Source: Halicephalobus mephisto
Taxonomy: Eukaryota; Nematoda; Chromadorea; Rhabditida; Panagrolaimidae
DNA length: 64,000 nt
NCBI GenBank assembly: GCA_009193035.1
Contig: SWDT01000003.1
Location: 310,001-374,000, forward strand
Direction: 5' to 3'
The notes beneath the pieces are model-generated. The model made no database searches. It was not told where the DNA came from and saw only the letters and a list, made by a program, of their open reading frames with translations. The position numbers were made by a program, and so were the translations under genes. Shown here one piece after another: positions 1 to 11,864 of the stretch (position 1 is the first letter of the stretch; each line of letters starts with the position of its first letter).

Positions 1-1270
1 GGAATTTCCATATTATTTTAATTTACAAAAATTCAAAATTATATAAAATTTCAGCAAAAATTTTTTTCCACTTGGGACCAAAAAATTAAATTTTTTTATA
101 TAAAAATTCCAAAAAATTGTCCCAACACGAATTTTCGATTTTTCCATTCAGGACCAAAAGATTTAAAATTTCATATTTTTTAACTCCAAAAAATGGTCTC
201 AGCACGAAATTTTAGTTTTTCCACTTAGGACCAAAAGATTTAAAATTCCATATTTCTTTTATTTCGGAAATTGTCCCAACACGAATTTTTAATTTTTCCA
301 TTCAGGACCGAAAGTAGTCCTAAAATCATTTTTTAAAATTTCTAGTTAAGATTAAAACCGGGAAATTCAGTGATTACGCACTTCTTTGAGATTTTCAATC
401 ATGTTGTTACAAAAAACGGAAGTACGACAAAATTTCGCAAAAGTCATCTCGAGACCAATTTTTGGAATTTTCTCATTCAGAATAAAAACTTAATTTTTGT
501 GTTTTTTGTACTTCTATAAAACTCTAAAAATATCTACAAAATTCTGTAAATTATGCTATTCAAAAAAATAGAAATATTTTCTAAATGAATTTCGAAATTT
601 GTCCCAACACGAAATTTTGAAGTTTTCCACTTAGGACCAAAAATGATAGATTTTTTATGATATTCACTATTTTAATAAATTTTTAATTAAATTATTAAAA
701 AATCAGGAATTTTTATGAAAATATTCGAAATTTATCCCAACACGAAATTTTGCAGTTTTCCAGTTGAGACCAAAAAATGCAAAAAGTAAAACTTTTTGAT
801 TTTAAAGAATTTTAAATTTTAAAAATTTGTTTCTACGTGACTTTAGGTGGTTCTAAAATGGTTAATTAGAATTTGAACCACATTATTAAACAAAATTATA
901 CATTTTCGTTGCGAAATCGCCTCGATAAGAATTTCCAAAATTTTTTAGCTGATTCAAAACGTACTCGAATTTAGTATTTTTGCAAATTTTAAAATTCCAA
1001 AATCATACTGTAATAAAAAATAAAAGATTTTTATTACGAAATTATCTCGACAAGAATTTCAAATTTTCCAGTTGGGATAAAAAATGTCTAATTTTGTTAT
1101 TTATGTGATTTCTGATTCCGAATCATACTGTAGTAAAAAAATACGGTTTTTATTATGAAATTGTCTTGAAAAGAATTTCAAATTTTCCAATCAGGACAAA
1201 AAATGTCCAATTTCATTACTTTTATAATTTCTAAGATTCTGCAGCATACTGTAGTTTCTAAAAAACTCCA
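1..1270. repeat. Dispersed hairpin-motif repeats, AT-rich
   Basis: No gene is seen here. The stretch holds five good copies of a motif of about 38 nt at 119-155, 195-232, 273-309, 601-638 and 734-771. Each begins GTCCCAACACGAA or a close variant and ends CCACTTAGGACC or CCATTCAGGACC, so the outer bases can pair. Weaker copies lie near 1035-1075 and 1158-1200. The spacing is irregular, so this is a dispersed family and not a tandem array. Confidence 0.7.
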
Positions 1271-1526
1271 AAAATTTACTTTCAATGATCTCATTAGATA
1301 CCGTAATCGCCGGATCTTCCCGAAGTCCATCTGTCTTGTTTCTTGATTAAAAAATAAATAATTTCCGAAAATTTTTTTCTCGAAATTACAGGAAATACAA
1401 AATTGAAAATAAAAAAAAATTGATCTTGATTGACCTTTATTTTCGTCCTTCAAAATTTACCGCAAAAGATAATCAAAATATTATTCAATCATTCCAATAT
1501 TATTTTTTCAAAAATCTTTGATCTAG

Positions 1527-2906
1527 TCGTAAATTACTGCCCTCCGGGCTGTCGGCACGAGCAAATGTCAACCAAGGCGAGAATTATCTCACCGCGATAT
1601 CGGCGGCTTTCTTTAATCTTCCGACAGGTATTCTTTGTCGAACAAGGAATAACGGGCGATAAACTGCGAGATTTGATCCGTTTCAAATTGACCGTTATAG
1701 ACTCTAGGGAATGTCAAGAAGGGCAAATATAATGTTTGACTGGTCCTGAAGGGAAATTTAAAAATTTTCGTCTTGGGAAATAAGAAAATTAAACATTAAA
1801 TTTTAAATATTTTAAATTTTATATGGTCCTGAAGGGAAATTTAAAAACTTTCGTCTTGGGAAATAAGAAAATTAAACATTTAAATTTAGAATATTTTTAA
1901 TTTTTAAACTTTATGTGGTCCTAAAGAGAAATTTAAAAATTTTCATCTTGAGAAATAAGATAATTTTTTACTCAAATTTAAAATATTTTTTATTTTTAAA
2001 CTTTATATGATCCTGAAGAGAAGTTTAAAAATTTTCAGCTTCAAAAATAAGATAATTTTAAATTAAAATTTAGAATATTTTTAATTTTTAAACTTTATGT
2101 GGTCCTGAAAGAAAATTAAAAAATTTTTATCTTGAGAAATAAGATAATTTTAAATTAAAATTTAAAGTATCTCTAATTTTTTTAAAATTTTTTAAATAAT
2201 TAAAATTGAATAATTTCCAAAGAAATTTGTAATTTTCGTCATAGAAAACAAAAAATTTAAAATCTTAATTTTCAGATTTCTTTAATTTCTTAACTTTTAA
2301 AATTAGACAAAGATGGTTTTGAAGGGAATTTATAATTTTCGTGTTAAGATGTAGAATTTTTTATTTTTAAATTAAGATTATTCGATTTTATGAAATTTGT
2401 AATTTTTGTTTAAAAAAATTGAAATTTCTAAATTTTTGATTTTTAATTTTTTTTTAATTTTATAAAATTTGTAATTTTAGTTTCAGAAAAAAATTTAAAT
2501 TTAAATGTCTGTGATTTTTTATTTTTTTTAATTATAAAATTTTACGAAATTTGTAATTTTAATTTCAGAAAAAATTTAAATTTTTAAATTTTATAAAATT
2601 TGTAATTTTAGTTTTAGAAAAAAATTAAAATGTCTGTAATTTTTTATTTTTTTTTAATTATAAAATTTTACGAAATTTGTAATTTTAGTTTCAGAAAAAA
2701 ATTAAAATTTAAATTTCTGTGATTTTTATTTTTTTAAATTATTTAATTTTATGAAATTTTAGTTTAAAAAAAATTTAAATTTTTAAATTTCTGTGATTTT
2801 TATTTTTTTAATTTTATGAAATTTGTAATTTTAGTTTTAAAAAAAAAGGAAGTCGTAAAACTGCAAATTTTCAGATATCTCTGATGGTGTTTTCCAAGTA
2901 GCCTGA
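1527..2906 (+). CDS. Possible 3' end of an unrecognised gene (two exons)
   Basis: This is a tentative model. A GC-richer island at 1527-1627 follows an AG and ends at a GT (ACAG|gtattc). A second exon at 2875-2906 follows TTTTCAG. Joined, they stay in phase: the first exon reads LPSGLSARANV then ENYLTAISAAFFNLPT, and the second reads ISDGVFQVA and stop. AATAAA at 2970-2975 lies 64 bp after the stop. The upstream part would be left of the window or in a missed exon. The acceptor at 1525-1526 has a poor pyrimidine tract. A rival reading is an unspliced plus ORF covering the whole island to about 1732, beginning YCPPGCRHEQM; it explains why GC content stays high past the proposed donor. I recognise no family in either reading. 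Confidence 0.3.
1738..2165. repeat. Tandem repeat, about 92 bp x 5
   Basis: Five head-to-tail copies begin GGTCCTGAAGGGAAATTT and contain TTTTCGTCTTGGGAAATAAG, followed by an AT-rich spacer. The unit looks like a degenerate, tandemly amplified form of the hairpin motif seen at 1-800. Confidence 0.75.
2166..2870. repeat. AT-rich low-complexity repeats
   Basis: Short imperfect repeats of the type GAAATTTGTAATTTTAGTTT, separated by runs of A or T. No coding signal is seen. In the tentative 1527-2906 model this is intron. Confidence 0.6.
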
Positions 2907-2975
2907 CACGTTGCTTCGAGATTAAAGTTCAGTGTCCAGACAAGAAACGCATTGTGCAATTAAGAGATTAATAAA

Positions 2976-3344
2976 GAAGAACTTTTTTAACACGAAATGC
3001 AAATTGTAAGGAGATATCGCCCTCGCCGGAACACCAGATGGATGTTACAGTAGACAGACGCCTTGTGAACCTGACGACGGTTTTTTCGGAATAAAAAGTG
3101 CAAACAAAATTGGTCTTCAAAGGCGGAGCGAAAAAAGTTGAAAAAATTATGAATGTCCCCGAAATAATTCGGTTAGTTTTCAGCCGTTTTAATCCTGAAA
3201 TCCGAACCGATTTCCAATTTCGAAATTTATAATTAAAAAATTGTTTAATTTTTTTTAGAATTTTGAATCTTGAGTGGAAATTATGTAATTAGTTCAGATA
3301 TCGTTTGCACTCGAGACTACGAAAAAGTGCAATTTTAAGAACTT
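2976..3344. other. Intergenic, GC-richer island without clear gene
   Basis: Bases about 2990-3170 have balanced composition, unlike their surroundings. Short open stretches exist on both strands, but I see no good acceptor and donor pair. It could be a 3' flank, an exon of an unrecognised gene or a non-coding RNA. Confidence 0.3.
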
Positions 3345-4795
3345 TCTAGATGGTCTTGAGTGGAAATCATTCACAAAATATTCTTTATTTTTTTTCCATT
3401 CAGGACCACTAAAAGTGATTTTGGAGATTTTATAGGTCTTGAATGGAAATTATTTGTCAAATATTCTTTGTATTTTTTCCATTCGGGACCACTAAAAATG
3501 ATTTTGGAGGTTTTATAGGTCTTGAGTGGAAATCATTCACAAAATATTCTTTATATTTTTTCCATTCGGGACCACTGAAAGTGATTTTGGAGGTTTTATA
3601 GGTCTTGAGTGGAAATTATCCACAAAATACTTCTTGCACTTTTTCCACTCAGGACCACTGAAAGTGATTTTGGAGATTTCTCAGATCTTGAGTAGAAATC
3701 ATTTGTATGATTTTCTTGTTCAAAAACATTGAAAATATTTCTGGAAATTTTTATTTTGGTTTTAAGTGGAAAGTATCTCTTTGTTTTTCTATAACTTTTT
3801 TATTCAGAATCACAGAAAAACAACTTTTTTAAATTCCTCATCTGGTCCCAAGTGAAAATTATCAATTATCCGATTTATTGAATTTCTATCCAAGACCATA
3901 GAAAACAACTTTTTTAGAGAGTTCTTACTTGGTCTTGAGTGGAAATTATCAATTATCCGATTTATAAACTTTCCACTCAGGACCATAGAAAACATCTTTT
4001 TTTAAAATTCCCATCTGGTTTCAAGTAAAAACTGTACAAACTTATTTTCCACTCAGGACCACACAAACTTTAATTTTAAAAATATTTTCAACAAGGTCTT
4101 GAGTGGAAATTACTAGCATTCTAACTTATAAAATTTCCACTCAGGACCATGAAAACAACTTTTTTAGAGAGTTCTTACTTGGTCTTGAGTGGAAATTATC
4201 AGTTATCTATTTGTTTAATTTCCATCCAGGACCATAGAAAACAACTTTTTTGGAAATTCTTACTTGGTCCCAAGTGGAAATTATGAGTTATCCGATTTAT
4301 AAAATTTCCACTCAGGACCATAGAAAACAACTTTTTTTAAAAATCTCCATCTGTTCTTAAGTAAAAACTGTACAAACTTACTTTCCACTCAGGACCACAC
4401 AAACTTTAATTTTTAAAAATATTTTCAACAAGGTCTTGAGTGGAAATTACTAGCATTCTAACTTATAAAATTTCCATTCAGGACCATAGAAAACAACTTT
4501 TTTTAAAATTCTTACTTGGTCTTGAGTGAAAATTATCAGTTATCTATTTGTTTAATTTCCATCCAGGACCATAGAAAACGCCTTTTTTAAAGAGTTGTTA
4601 CTTGGTCCCAAGTGGAAATTATCAATTATCCGATTTATAAACTTTCCATCCAAGACCATAGAAAACAACTTTTTTTAAAATTCCTCATCTGGTTTCAAGT
4701 AAAAATTGTACAAACTTACTTTCCACTCAGGACCACACAAACTTTAATTTTTAAAAATATTTTCAACAAAGTCTTGAGTGGAAATTATCAGTACG
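3345..4795. repeat. Hairpin tandem array with higher-order unit
   Basis: About 16 copies of inverted arms: GGTCTTGAGTGGAAAT is followed 20-60 bp later by TTTCCACTCAGGACC. The arms are complementary apart from a G-T wobble. From 3345 to 3720 the unit is about 88 bp. From about 4025 a larger unit of about 340 bp, starting ACTGTACAAACTTA, repeats at about 4026, 4366 and 4706. Confidence 0.85.
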
Positions 4796-5122
4796 AAATT
4801 TCCAACATTAGTAATTTATCTTTTTTAATTCAAAAACTAATTTCCAATAATAGTTACAAAATAAAAACAATCCAAATTCAGAAGCTTCTTTTGATAAATC
4901 TTCGAAAAAGATACTAATCATCTTTAATCCAACAATAGCTTCGAGAAAATTAACAAACTAAAACCTACAGTAATCCTCCAGAATAAATTTCTTAAGACAG
5001 ACGAAATTTCGAAATATTTTGCACATCCTTGATTCAGAAGGATTTGACGCAATTTTTTTAATTTTTTTTTTTTTTGATTTTTAATTTTTTTTTTTTGATT
5101 TTTAATTTTTTTTTTGATTTTT
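4796..5122. other. AT-rich upstream region of the Pax gene
   Basis: AT-rich DNA with T-runs near 5050-5120. It probably includes the Pax promoter or outron, but no specific element can be named. Confidence 0.4.
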
Positions 5123-5124
5123 AG
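5123..5124 (+). other. Candidate splice-leader acceptor for Pax gene
   Basis: A T-rich tract ends in TTTTTAG 25 bp upstream of the ATG at 5150. This placement is typical for spliced-leader trans-splicing in nematodes. A cis intron from an upstream non-coding exon is the alternative. Confidence 0.45.
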
Positions 5125-5149
5125 CGTCTCCTTGAAAAAAACGTGACTT

Positions 5150-8100
5150 ATGTCTTTGTCAATTTGGGAAAATATAAATCCCATAAAAGAAGTAATGGAA
5201 CAGGACGTCAAAGACTCCCCTTCGTCTTCTGGCGATTCGGGATTAGCCGAGGAGCGGCCGGAAGCCGGTCAAGGGCCGGCTTTGCCCGAGGCTCCCTTGC
5301 CTCAGGCCGCCTTTCATCAGTTGGCTTTCGCGAATATTATGGGACAGGTGAGTTCTTTTTTAAAAAAACAGCAACCTTTTATATTTTCAAATGTCTTTGT
5401 ATACTGTAGTTTCTCTAATACTGTAACTATTATAATAACGTAACTTCCACAATACCGTAACCACTACAGTAACACTACTCTTACAGTACCGTAATCCTCA
5501 GAAAACTAAATGATAAAAATAAAATTTCTTTAAAAATCAAAAATTTCTAAAAATAGAAAATTTAAAAAATAAATAAAATTTTTAAATTTAAAAAAAAAAT
5601 TAAAATTTTTAATTTTCGAAAATAAATAAAATTTTTAAATTTAAAAAATAAATAAAATTTTTAAATTTAAAAAAAAAATAAAATTTTCGAAAATAAATAA
5701 AAATTTAAAAAAAGTTTAAATTTATAAAAATTTTAAATTTATAAAATTATAGAAATTAAAAAAAGTAGAATTAGTTTTAAAAAGTTTTTTGAGATCTTCT
5801 GAAGCCAAAAATTAAAAACAAACAAAACGGTCCGTTGCTGATTACCAAAGTTGCTCACTGTAACGGTTTTTTGATTTTTTCAAAGTAAACAAAAATGAAA
5901 ATTCAGGATTTTAATTTAATTGGTTACTGTAGATATTAAAATTAAAATTATTTAAAAAATTTAAAATTATTCAAAAAAAATAAAATTATTTAAAAAAATA
6001 AAATTATTAAAAAAATTAAAATTATCTAAAAAAAAAATTATTTTTTTTTCAAAACTTTTTCAAAACTAATTTTTGAGAAATTTTTAGTTTTAGATTTCTT
6101 TAGAATTTTAAACTTTTTAAAAACTTTATAAAATCTGGAAGTTTTTAAAATATTATAAAACTAATTCTTTAAAATTTTTATTAAATAATTTTACAATTGT
6201 TTATATTTAAAATTTTATTAAAAATAAATTTTTTTAAATTTTTATTAAATAATTTCATTATTGTTTATATTTAAAATTTTATAAAAATTAAAAAATAAAA
6301 AAGTAAAATTTACAAAAAGTGCAAAAATTATACTTTTTTAATTTGCTGATTTTTTATTGGAATAGAACGCCAAAACTTAAAAGCCGGCTTAAGCGATGAG
6401 AAAAATTAGTTTGGATTACTTCCTATAAACCCTTTAAAATTAGTCTTCCTCGATTTAAAAAATAAGATTTAGGAGATGCTAGGCAAATAAGATTCTGAAA
6501 ATCCATACAGTATCCTCCAAGTCATGAAAGTAAACAATTAAACTTTTTTAAATTTAAAAAAAATTTTTTTCCAAATTTAAATTTAAAAAAAATAAAAAAA
6601 TTTTTTCCAAATTTAAATTTTTGGTATTTTTCAAAATAAGAAAATAAATTTTTTTTAAATTTAAATTTCAAAAATATTTAAGAAATTTATTTTTCCGAAT
6701 TTAAATTTTGAAAATATTTAAAATATTTATTTTTTTTTTAAATTTAAATTTCAAAAATATTTAAGAAATTTATTTTTCCGAATTTGAATTTCGAAAATAT
6801 TTTAAAAATTTATTTTTTTTAAAACTTAAATTTCGAAAATTAATTTTTCCGAATTTAAATTTCAAAAATATTTAAGAAATTAATTTTTTTTAAATTTAAA
6901 TTTTGAAAATATTTTAAAAATTTATTTTTTTTTAAACTTAAATTTCGAAAATTAATTTTTCCGAATTTAAATTTCGAAAATATTTAAAAAGTTTATTTTT
7001 TTTTAAATTTAAATTTCGAAAATATTTTAAAAATTTATTTTTTTTTAAACTTAAATTTCGAAAATTAATTTTTCCGAATTTAAATTTCGAAAATTTTTAG
7101 GGACGTGTGAATCAACTAGGGGGTGTTTTCATCAACGGAAGACCCCTGCCTCTTCACATACGTCAAAAAATCGTCGAAATGGCCAAAGAAGGAATAAAGT
7201 GAGTTTTTTCAATGAAATATTTTTCGTCATGTATTCTTTTATTTCTATTTATTAAAAACCACGTGAAAATTGTACTTTTGGAAAGGTGTATGACGGTTGC
7301 TCCCCCGGGGTTTTTGGTCCTTGATTTCATGGGACTGATTTTCCGTTTTCAGACCAGTTTTTGTAATTTCGAAATGGATAAAAATAGAAATAGTTATTAA
7401 AACATCAATCTGAAAACGAAGGAAAAATAACTTTAATCTTATGAAATCGAAGAATTACTATCATATTTGAATTCCTTTTATTTTAAACCCAGTTTTTGTA
7501 ATTTCGAAATAGATAAAAATAAAAATAGTTATTAAAACATCAATCTGAAAACAAAGGAAAAATAACTTTAATCTTATGAAATCGAAGAATTACTATCATA
7601 TTTGAATTCCTTTTATTTTAAGCCCAGTTTTTGTAATTTCGAAATAGATCAAGATGAAAATAGTTATAAAACACTGGTCTTAGAGCGAGAAAATTTAAAT
7701 ATTTGATAATACTTCTTCGATTTCATAAAATTCAAATTTTTCTTTCGTTTTAAATCCAGTTTTTGGTAGATGAAGTAGTCTAAAGTAGTAATCAAAGAAT
7801 CGAAAACTTTTAAAGCGAAAAAATCAACTAACAAGAGTCAAAATGTGGATATCTTACAACTTGTTTTTCACTTTTGGACCAGTTGTTTTGATTGTTAAGT
7901 ATTTTACTACAGTAATCATGGCGAAAAATAACCTTAAAAAGGAAAATTTTGAAATTAAAACACAACTAAGGGGTAAATTCTCCAAGGGACCATATGTCAT
8001 AAAATTAGTTTTTTACTTTCTTATACCAAATTTTGAAATAACCTATGGTGTTGATCAAACATCTAAAGTGGATTTTGAAAAAAATTTAAAAATAATAATA

Positions 8101-10984
8101 GTCTAAGAGGTAGTTTGTTCATGGGACCGTATTTTGTACAACTTTTTAGATCAGTCTTTCCAGTTTTTGAAATAACCTGTAATTTCAATCAAGTATCTAA
8201 AGTGAATCTTGAAACAGAAAAAAATCTAAAAATAATACATATCTGAAGGGATAAATCCCCCCAGGGGACCGTATGTTGTACAACTTCTTAGATCAGTCTT
8301 TCCAGTTTCCGAAATAACCTATGATGTTGATCAAGTACTCAATACTGGTCTTGAAAAGAAAAAAATTAAAAAATAATGATAGTCTAAGAGGTAGTTTCTT
8401 CATGGGACCGTATGTTGTACAACTTCTTAGATCAGTCTTTCCAGTTTCTAAAATTATCTATAATTTCAATCAAATATTCAACATTGGTCTTGAAAAGAAA
8501 AAAATCTAAAAATAATAATAGTCTAAGGGACAAATCCCCCCAGGGGACCGTATGTCGTGCAACTTCTTAGATCAGCCTTTTCGATCTCTGAAATAACCTG
8601 TAATGTCAATCAAGTACTCAATACTGGTCTTGAAAAGAAAAAAATTAAAAAATAATAATAGTCTAAGGGACAAATCCCCTGAGGGGACCGTATGTCGTGC
8701 AACTTTTTTGAGTAATTGAAAAGTTCGTTTTTTACAGACCTTGTCAAATCTCCCGAGAACTCCGGGTGTCTCATGGATGTGTTTCCAAAATTCTCTACAG
8801 ATACGCCGAAACTGGATCTATCGAACCTGGACAACACCAGATGAACAAACCTTATGGATTTAAGAAATCCCAGAAGATCCCGATCCACGTGAAGCAGTCC
8901 GTCCTGGCCGTCTCCAAGGCTTTCCCGGACTTGAAACCGGGCCAAATAAGGGAAATTCTAATTTCCAGAGGTCTCGTCGCGAAAACTTCGATTCCGACGT
9001 TGAACCAAATTACGGAACTTCTGGGAACTCCTCAGATCAAACATAGTGTTAAAGAAATCCTCAAAGATTCAGAAGAGGATTCCTACAGTAAGTTTCGAGT
9101 TTTATTGTAGCCTTAGGCCAGACAAATCCCGAAATACTGGTTTTCAAAACTCGTGTTTTTCGGATTTAATTATCCCTTGAGATGCCTCCCTAGACACCGT
9201 AAGCGACTCTGCAAAGTTGCAAATTAGGGCCGTCGGATAACTGCTTTCCGATTCGAGGAAATTAAAATTATTTCGTTTTCAGACCAGTTTTGGTAATTTC
9301 GAAATGGATAAAAATAAAAATTATTATTAAAACACCAGTCTGAAAACGGAAAAATTTAAATATTTGACAATACTTCTTCGATTTCATAAAATTAAAGTTA
9401 TTTTTCTTTTATTTTCAGACCAGTTTTTGTAATTTCGAAATGGATAAAAATAAAAATAGTTATTAAAACACCAGTCTGAAAACGAAGGAAAAATAACTTT
9501 TATCTTATGAAATCGAAGAATTACTATCATATTTGAATTTATTTCGTTTTCAGACCAGTTTTTGTAATTTCGAAATAGATAAAAATAAAAATAGTTATTA
9601 AAACATCAGTCTCAAAACGGAAAAATTTAAATATTTGACAATACTTCTTCGATTTCATAAAATTAAAATTATTTTTCTTTTGTTTTCAGACCAGTTTTGG
9701 TAATTTCGAAATAGATAAAAATAAAAATAGTTATAAAAACACTGGTCTCAAAGTGAAAGAAAAATAAAATTCCGAAAAAAAATTTAAAAAATAAAATTTC
9801 AAAAAACACAAATCTAAGGGATCACACGCCCCAGGGGATAAAGTACTTTATAATTTATTTTTTACTTTTTTAGACCAGTTTTTTCCTTTTCTGAAATGGC
9901 CTAAAATGCCAATACAGTAATCAAAAAAAATTATTTAAAAAGAGAAAAATTCCAAAACCAAGAAATGTCCCTGAGGAACATCTGCAAAATTGCAAATTGG
10001 CACTTTGATTTTATTTATTTTCTTAATTTTCATCGATTTTTAAAAAATTTAAAATTTAAAAAATTTTAATGATTTTAGAAAATTAAACAATTTAGAAAAA
10101 AATTTAAAATTGATAATTTTAGAGAAAATTTTTTATCAATTTTAAAAAATTTAAATTTTTTTTAGAAAATTTAATAATTTCGAAAAAATTAAAAATTTTT
10201 ATATTTTAGAAAATAAAATTTTTTTATCGATTTTTAAAAAATTTAAATTTTTTTATTTTAGAAAATTTAATAATTTTTTTAAATCGATTTTAAAAAATTA
10301 AAAATTTTTTTTTATTATAGAAAATTTAATAATTTTTTTATTTTAGAAAATTTAATTATTGTTTTATTTTATAAGATTTAATTATTTTTTTATTATAGAA
10401 AATTTAATAATTTTTTTATTTTATAAGATTTAATAATTTTTTTATTTTATAAGATTTAATAATTTTTTTATTTTATAAGATTTAATAATTTTTTTATTTT
10501 ATAAGATTTAATTATTTTTTTATCGATTTTGGGAAACTTGACGATGGTGGTTTCAGATTCTCGAGAAGAATCCCCGGTGGAACAAAGACGAATCAGAACT
10601 TCCTTCACAGCGAGCCAATTGTCCATTCTTGAAAGAGCTTTTTCGATCAACAATTACCCCGATGCTTATCAGAGGGAACAGATAAGCCTCCAAACTGGTC
10701 TCTGTGACTCCAGAATCCAAGTTTGGTTTTCGAACAGAAGGGCCAGATCAAGAAAACACATGATTTTTTCCGGCGTTAATCCCAGTAATCTTCAAAATTT
10801 AAGTTATCAAAAACCCCAAATTCCGGTTTCGTCGAGTCTTCCATCGACGATCCCTGGCTTGATCGGACCGTTCAACCCCGTCCTGAATCCTCACACCTTC
10901 GCCAACGTCCTGCTCCAAATCCAGCTTAATTCGATCAAAAACAGTCAATTCAGCTTGCTCAACCCCGCTTCTTCGATTATTTGA
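5150..10984 (+). CDS. pax-3: Pax3/7-type paired-domain and homeodomain transcription factor
   Basis: Nuclear DNA-binding transcription factor of the Pax family. Exons are 5150-5347, 7101-7198, 8738-9087 and 10557-10984 (1074 nt, 357 aa). All three introns have GT..AG ends and keep frame. The first 60 residues are acidic and proline/alanine-rich. The paired domain spans about 65-190, with [17 protein letters not shown] and [11 protein letters not shown] clearly conserved. Its C-terminal half is more divergent, with GQHQMNKP where a GAIGG-type linker is usual. HSVKEILK at 201-208 looks like a degenerate Pax octapeptide (Groucho-binding). The homeodomain is at 225-284 with VWFSNRRAR; serine at homeodomain position 50 is the hallmark of true Pax homeodomains. 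Domain order fits Pax3/7, called pax-3 in C. elegans; the symbol is inferred. The ATG at 5150 follows a likely trans-splice acceptor. Introns 2 and 3 are filled by tandem repeats. Confidence 0.9.
5400..7095. repeat. AT-rich low complexity in Pax intron 1
   Basis: Short tandem repeats of A/T-run words. From about 6540 to 7095 there is a repeat of about 95-110 bp containing AATTTAAATTTCGAAAATA and TTTTTCCG. CTACAGTA-type words lie near 5400-5500. No exon is seen. Confidence 0.6.
7340..7790. repeat. Tandem repeat A, about 136 bp (Pax intron 2)
   Basis: Three to four copies contain CCAGTTTTTGTAATTTCGAA and end near ACATCAATCTGAAAACGAAG. In the best copies the edges, TTTTCAGACCAG and CTGGTCT/CTGAAAA forms, are inverted repeats. 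The same family recurs beyond exon 3 at 9278-9790. Confidence 0.8.
7860..8705. repeat. Tandem repeat B, about 139 bp x 6 (Pax intron 2)
   Basis: Six copies contain GGGACCGTATGTTGTACAAC, GATCAGTCTTTCCAGTTT and ATACTGGTCTTGAAAAG. Copy starts are near 7990, 8125, 8267, 8405, 8547 and 8686. The last copy ends about 30 bp before the acceptor of Pax exon 3. Confidence 0.85.
9278..9790. repeat. Tandem repeat A, about 136 bp (Pax intron 3)
   Basis: Four copies of the family at 7340-7790, starting TTTTCAGACCAGTTTTTG. Pax exon 3 is therefore bracketed by the same repeat. The rest of intron 3, to 10556, is AT-rich, with an array of about 28 bp containing TTTATTTTATAAGATTTAAT at 10330-10515. Confidence 0.8.
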
Positions 10985-11027
10985 ATTTTTAAAAGAATTT
11001 TAAAATATTTGGTTTCTTTTACCAAAA

Positions 11028-11033
11028 AATAAA
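11028..11033 (+). terminator. Poly(A) signal of Pax gene
   Basis: AATAAA lies 44 bp after the Pax stop codon, followed by a T/G-rich stretch. This is a normal distance for a nematode 3' UTR. Confidence 0.7.
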
Positions 11034-11154
11034 TTTGTGTACAGTATGCCTTCGTGTTAATCCAAAATCAATATGGTTTTAAAAAATATTTTTTGTTTTA
11101 GATAATAGTGCCATTTTTAGTTTCATTTTACAGTACCTTTAAAAACAAATTTTT

Positions 11155-11760
11155 ATTTTCAAATTTTCCCATTCGGGACCAATTGAAAAAATTTTTATTT
11201 AAAAAGAATTTAAAAAATTCCGCTTAGGACCAGTGGAAGAAAAAATTCCGCTTAGGACCGATTGAAAGTTTTCCATTTGGGACCAATTGAAGAAATTTTT
11301 ATTAATAACAATTCAAAAAAAATTCCACTTAAGACAGGTTGAAAGTTTTCCATCCGAGATCTTTTTTAAAATTTTCCATTCGGGACCAGATGAAAAATTT
11401 TTTTCAAGATCTATTTAAAAAATTTTTTTCAAAATCTATTTAAAAAATTTTCTAGTCAGGACCAATTGAAGAAATTTTTATTTTAAAACAATTCAAAAAA
11501 TTTTCCGCTTAGGACAGGTTGAAAGTTTTCCATCCGAGATCTTTTTTAAAATTTTCCATTTGGGACCAATTGAAAAAGTTTTTTTCAAAACCTATTTCAA
11601 ATAATTTTTTAGTCAGGACCAATTGAAAAAATCTTCGTTTAAAATTAATTGAAAGAAAATTTTCCACTTAGGACCAGTTTACGAAAATTCCATTTGGGAC
11701 CAACTGAAAAAATTTTCTTTTCAAGACCTGTTTGAAAATTTTTGTTTTTCAATTTTAAAT
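11155..11760. repeat. Irregular tandem array of GGACC half-motifs
   Basis: Repeated TTTTCCATTCGGGACCAATT, CCGCTTAGGACCAG and CCATCCGAGATC words, separated by AT spacers. A unit of about 160-190 bp is repeated roughly three times. It belongs with the hairpin-motif family, mostly with one arm only. No coding signal is seen between the Pax 3' end and here. Confidence 0.7.
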
Positions 11761-11864
11761 TTAAGTATTTATTTTTTGTCGATATTTATATTTTTAGAAC
11801 TGATACAAGTACGAAAAGTAATTATATGAAAATGAATAATAATCCTTTTTTTATTTAAGAAATT

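Noticed and set aside
1535..1626. CPPGC word suggesting an LCCL domain
   Set aside because: The residues that should follow in an LCCL domain are not present in the same frame; the resemblance is five residues only.
8610..8945. Minus-strand ORF of 111 codons
   Set aside because: Antisense to the conserved paired-domain exon; the plus frame is clearly the real one.
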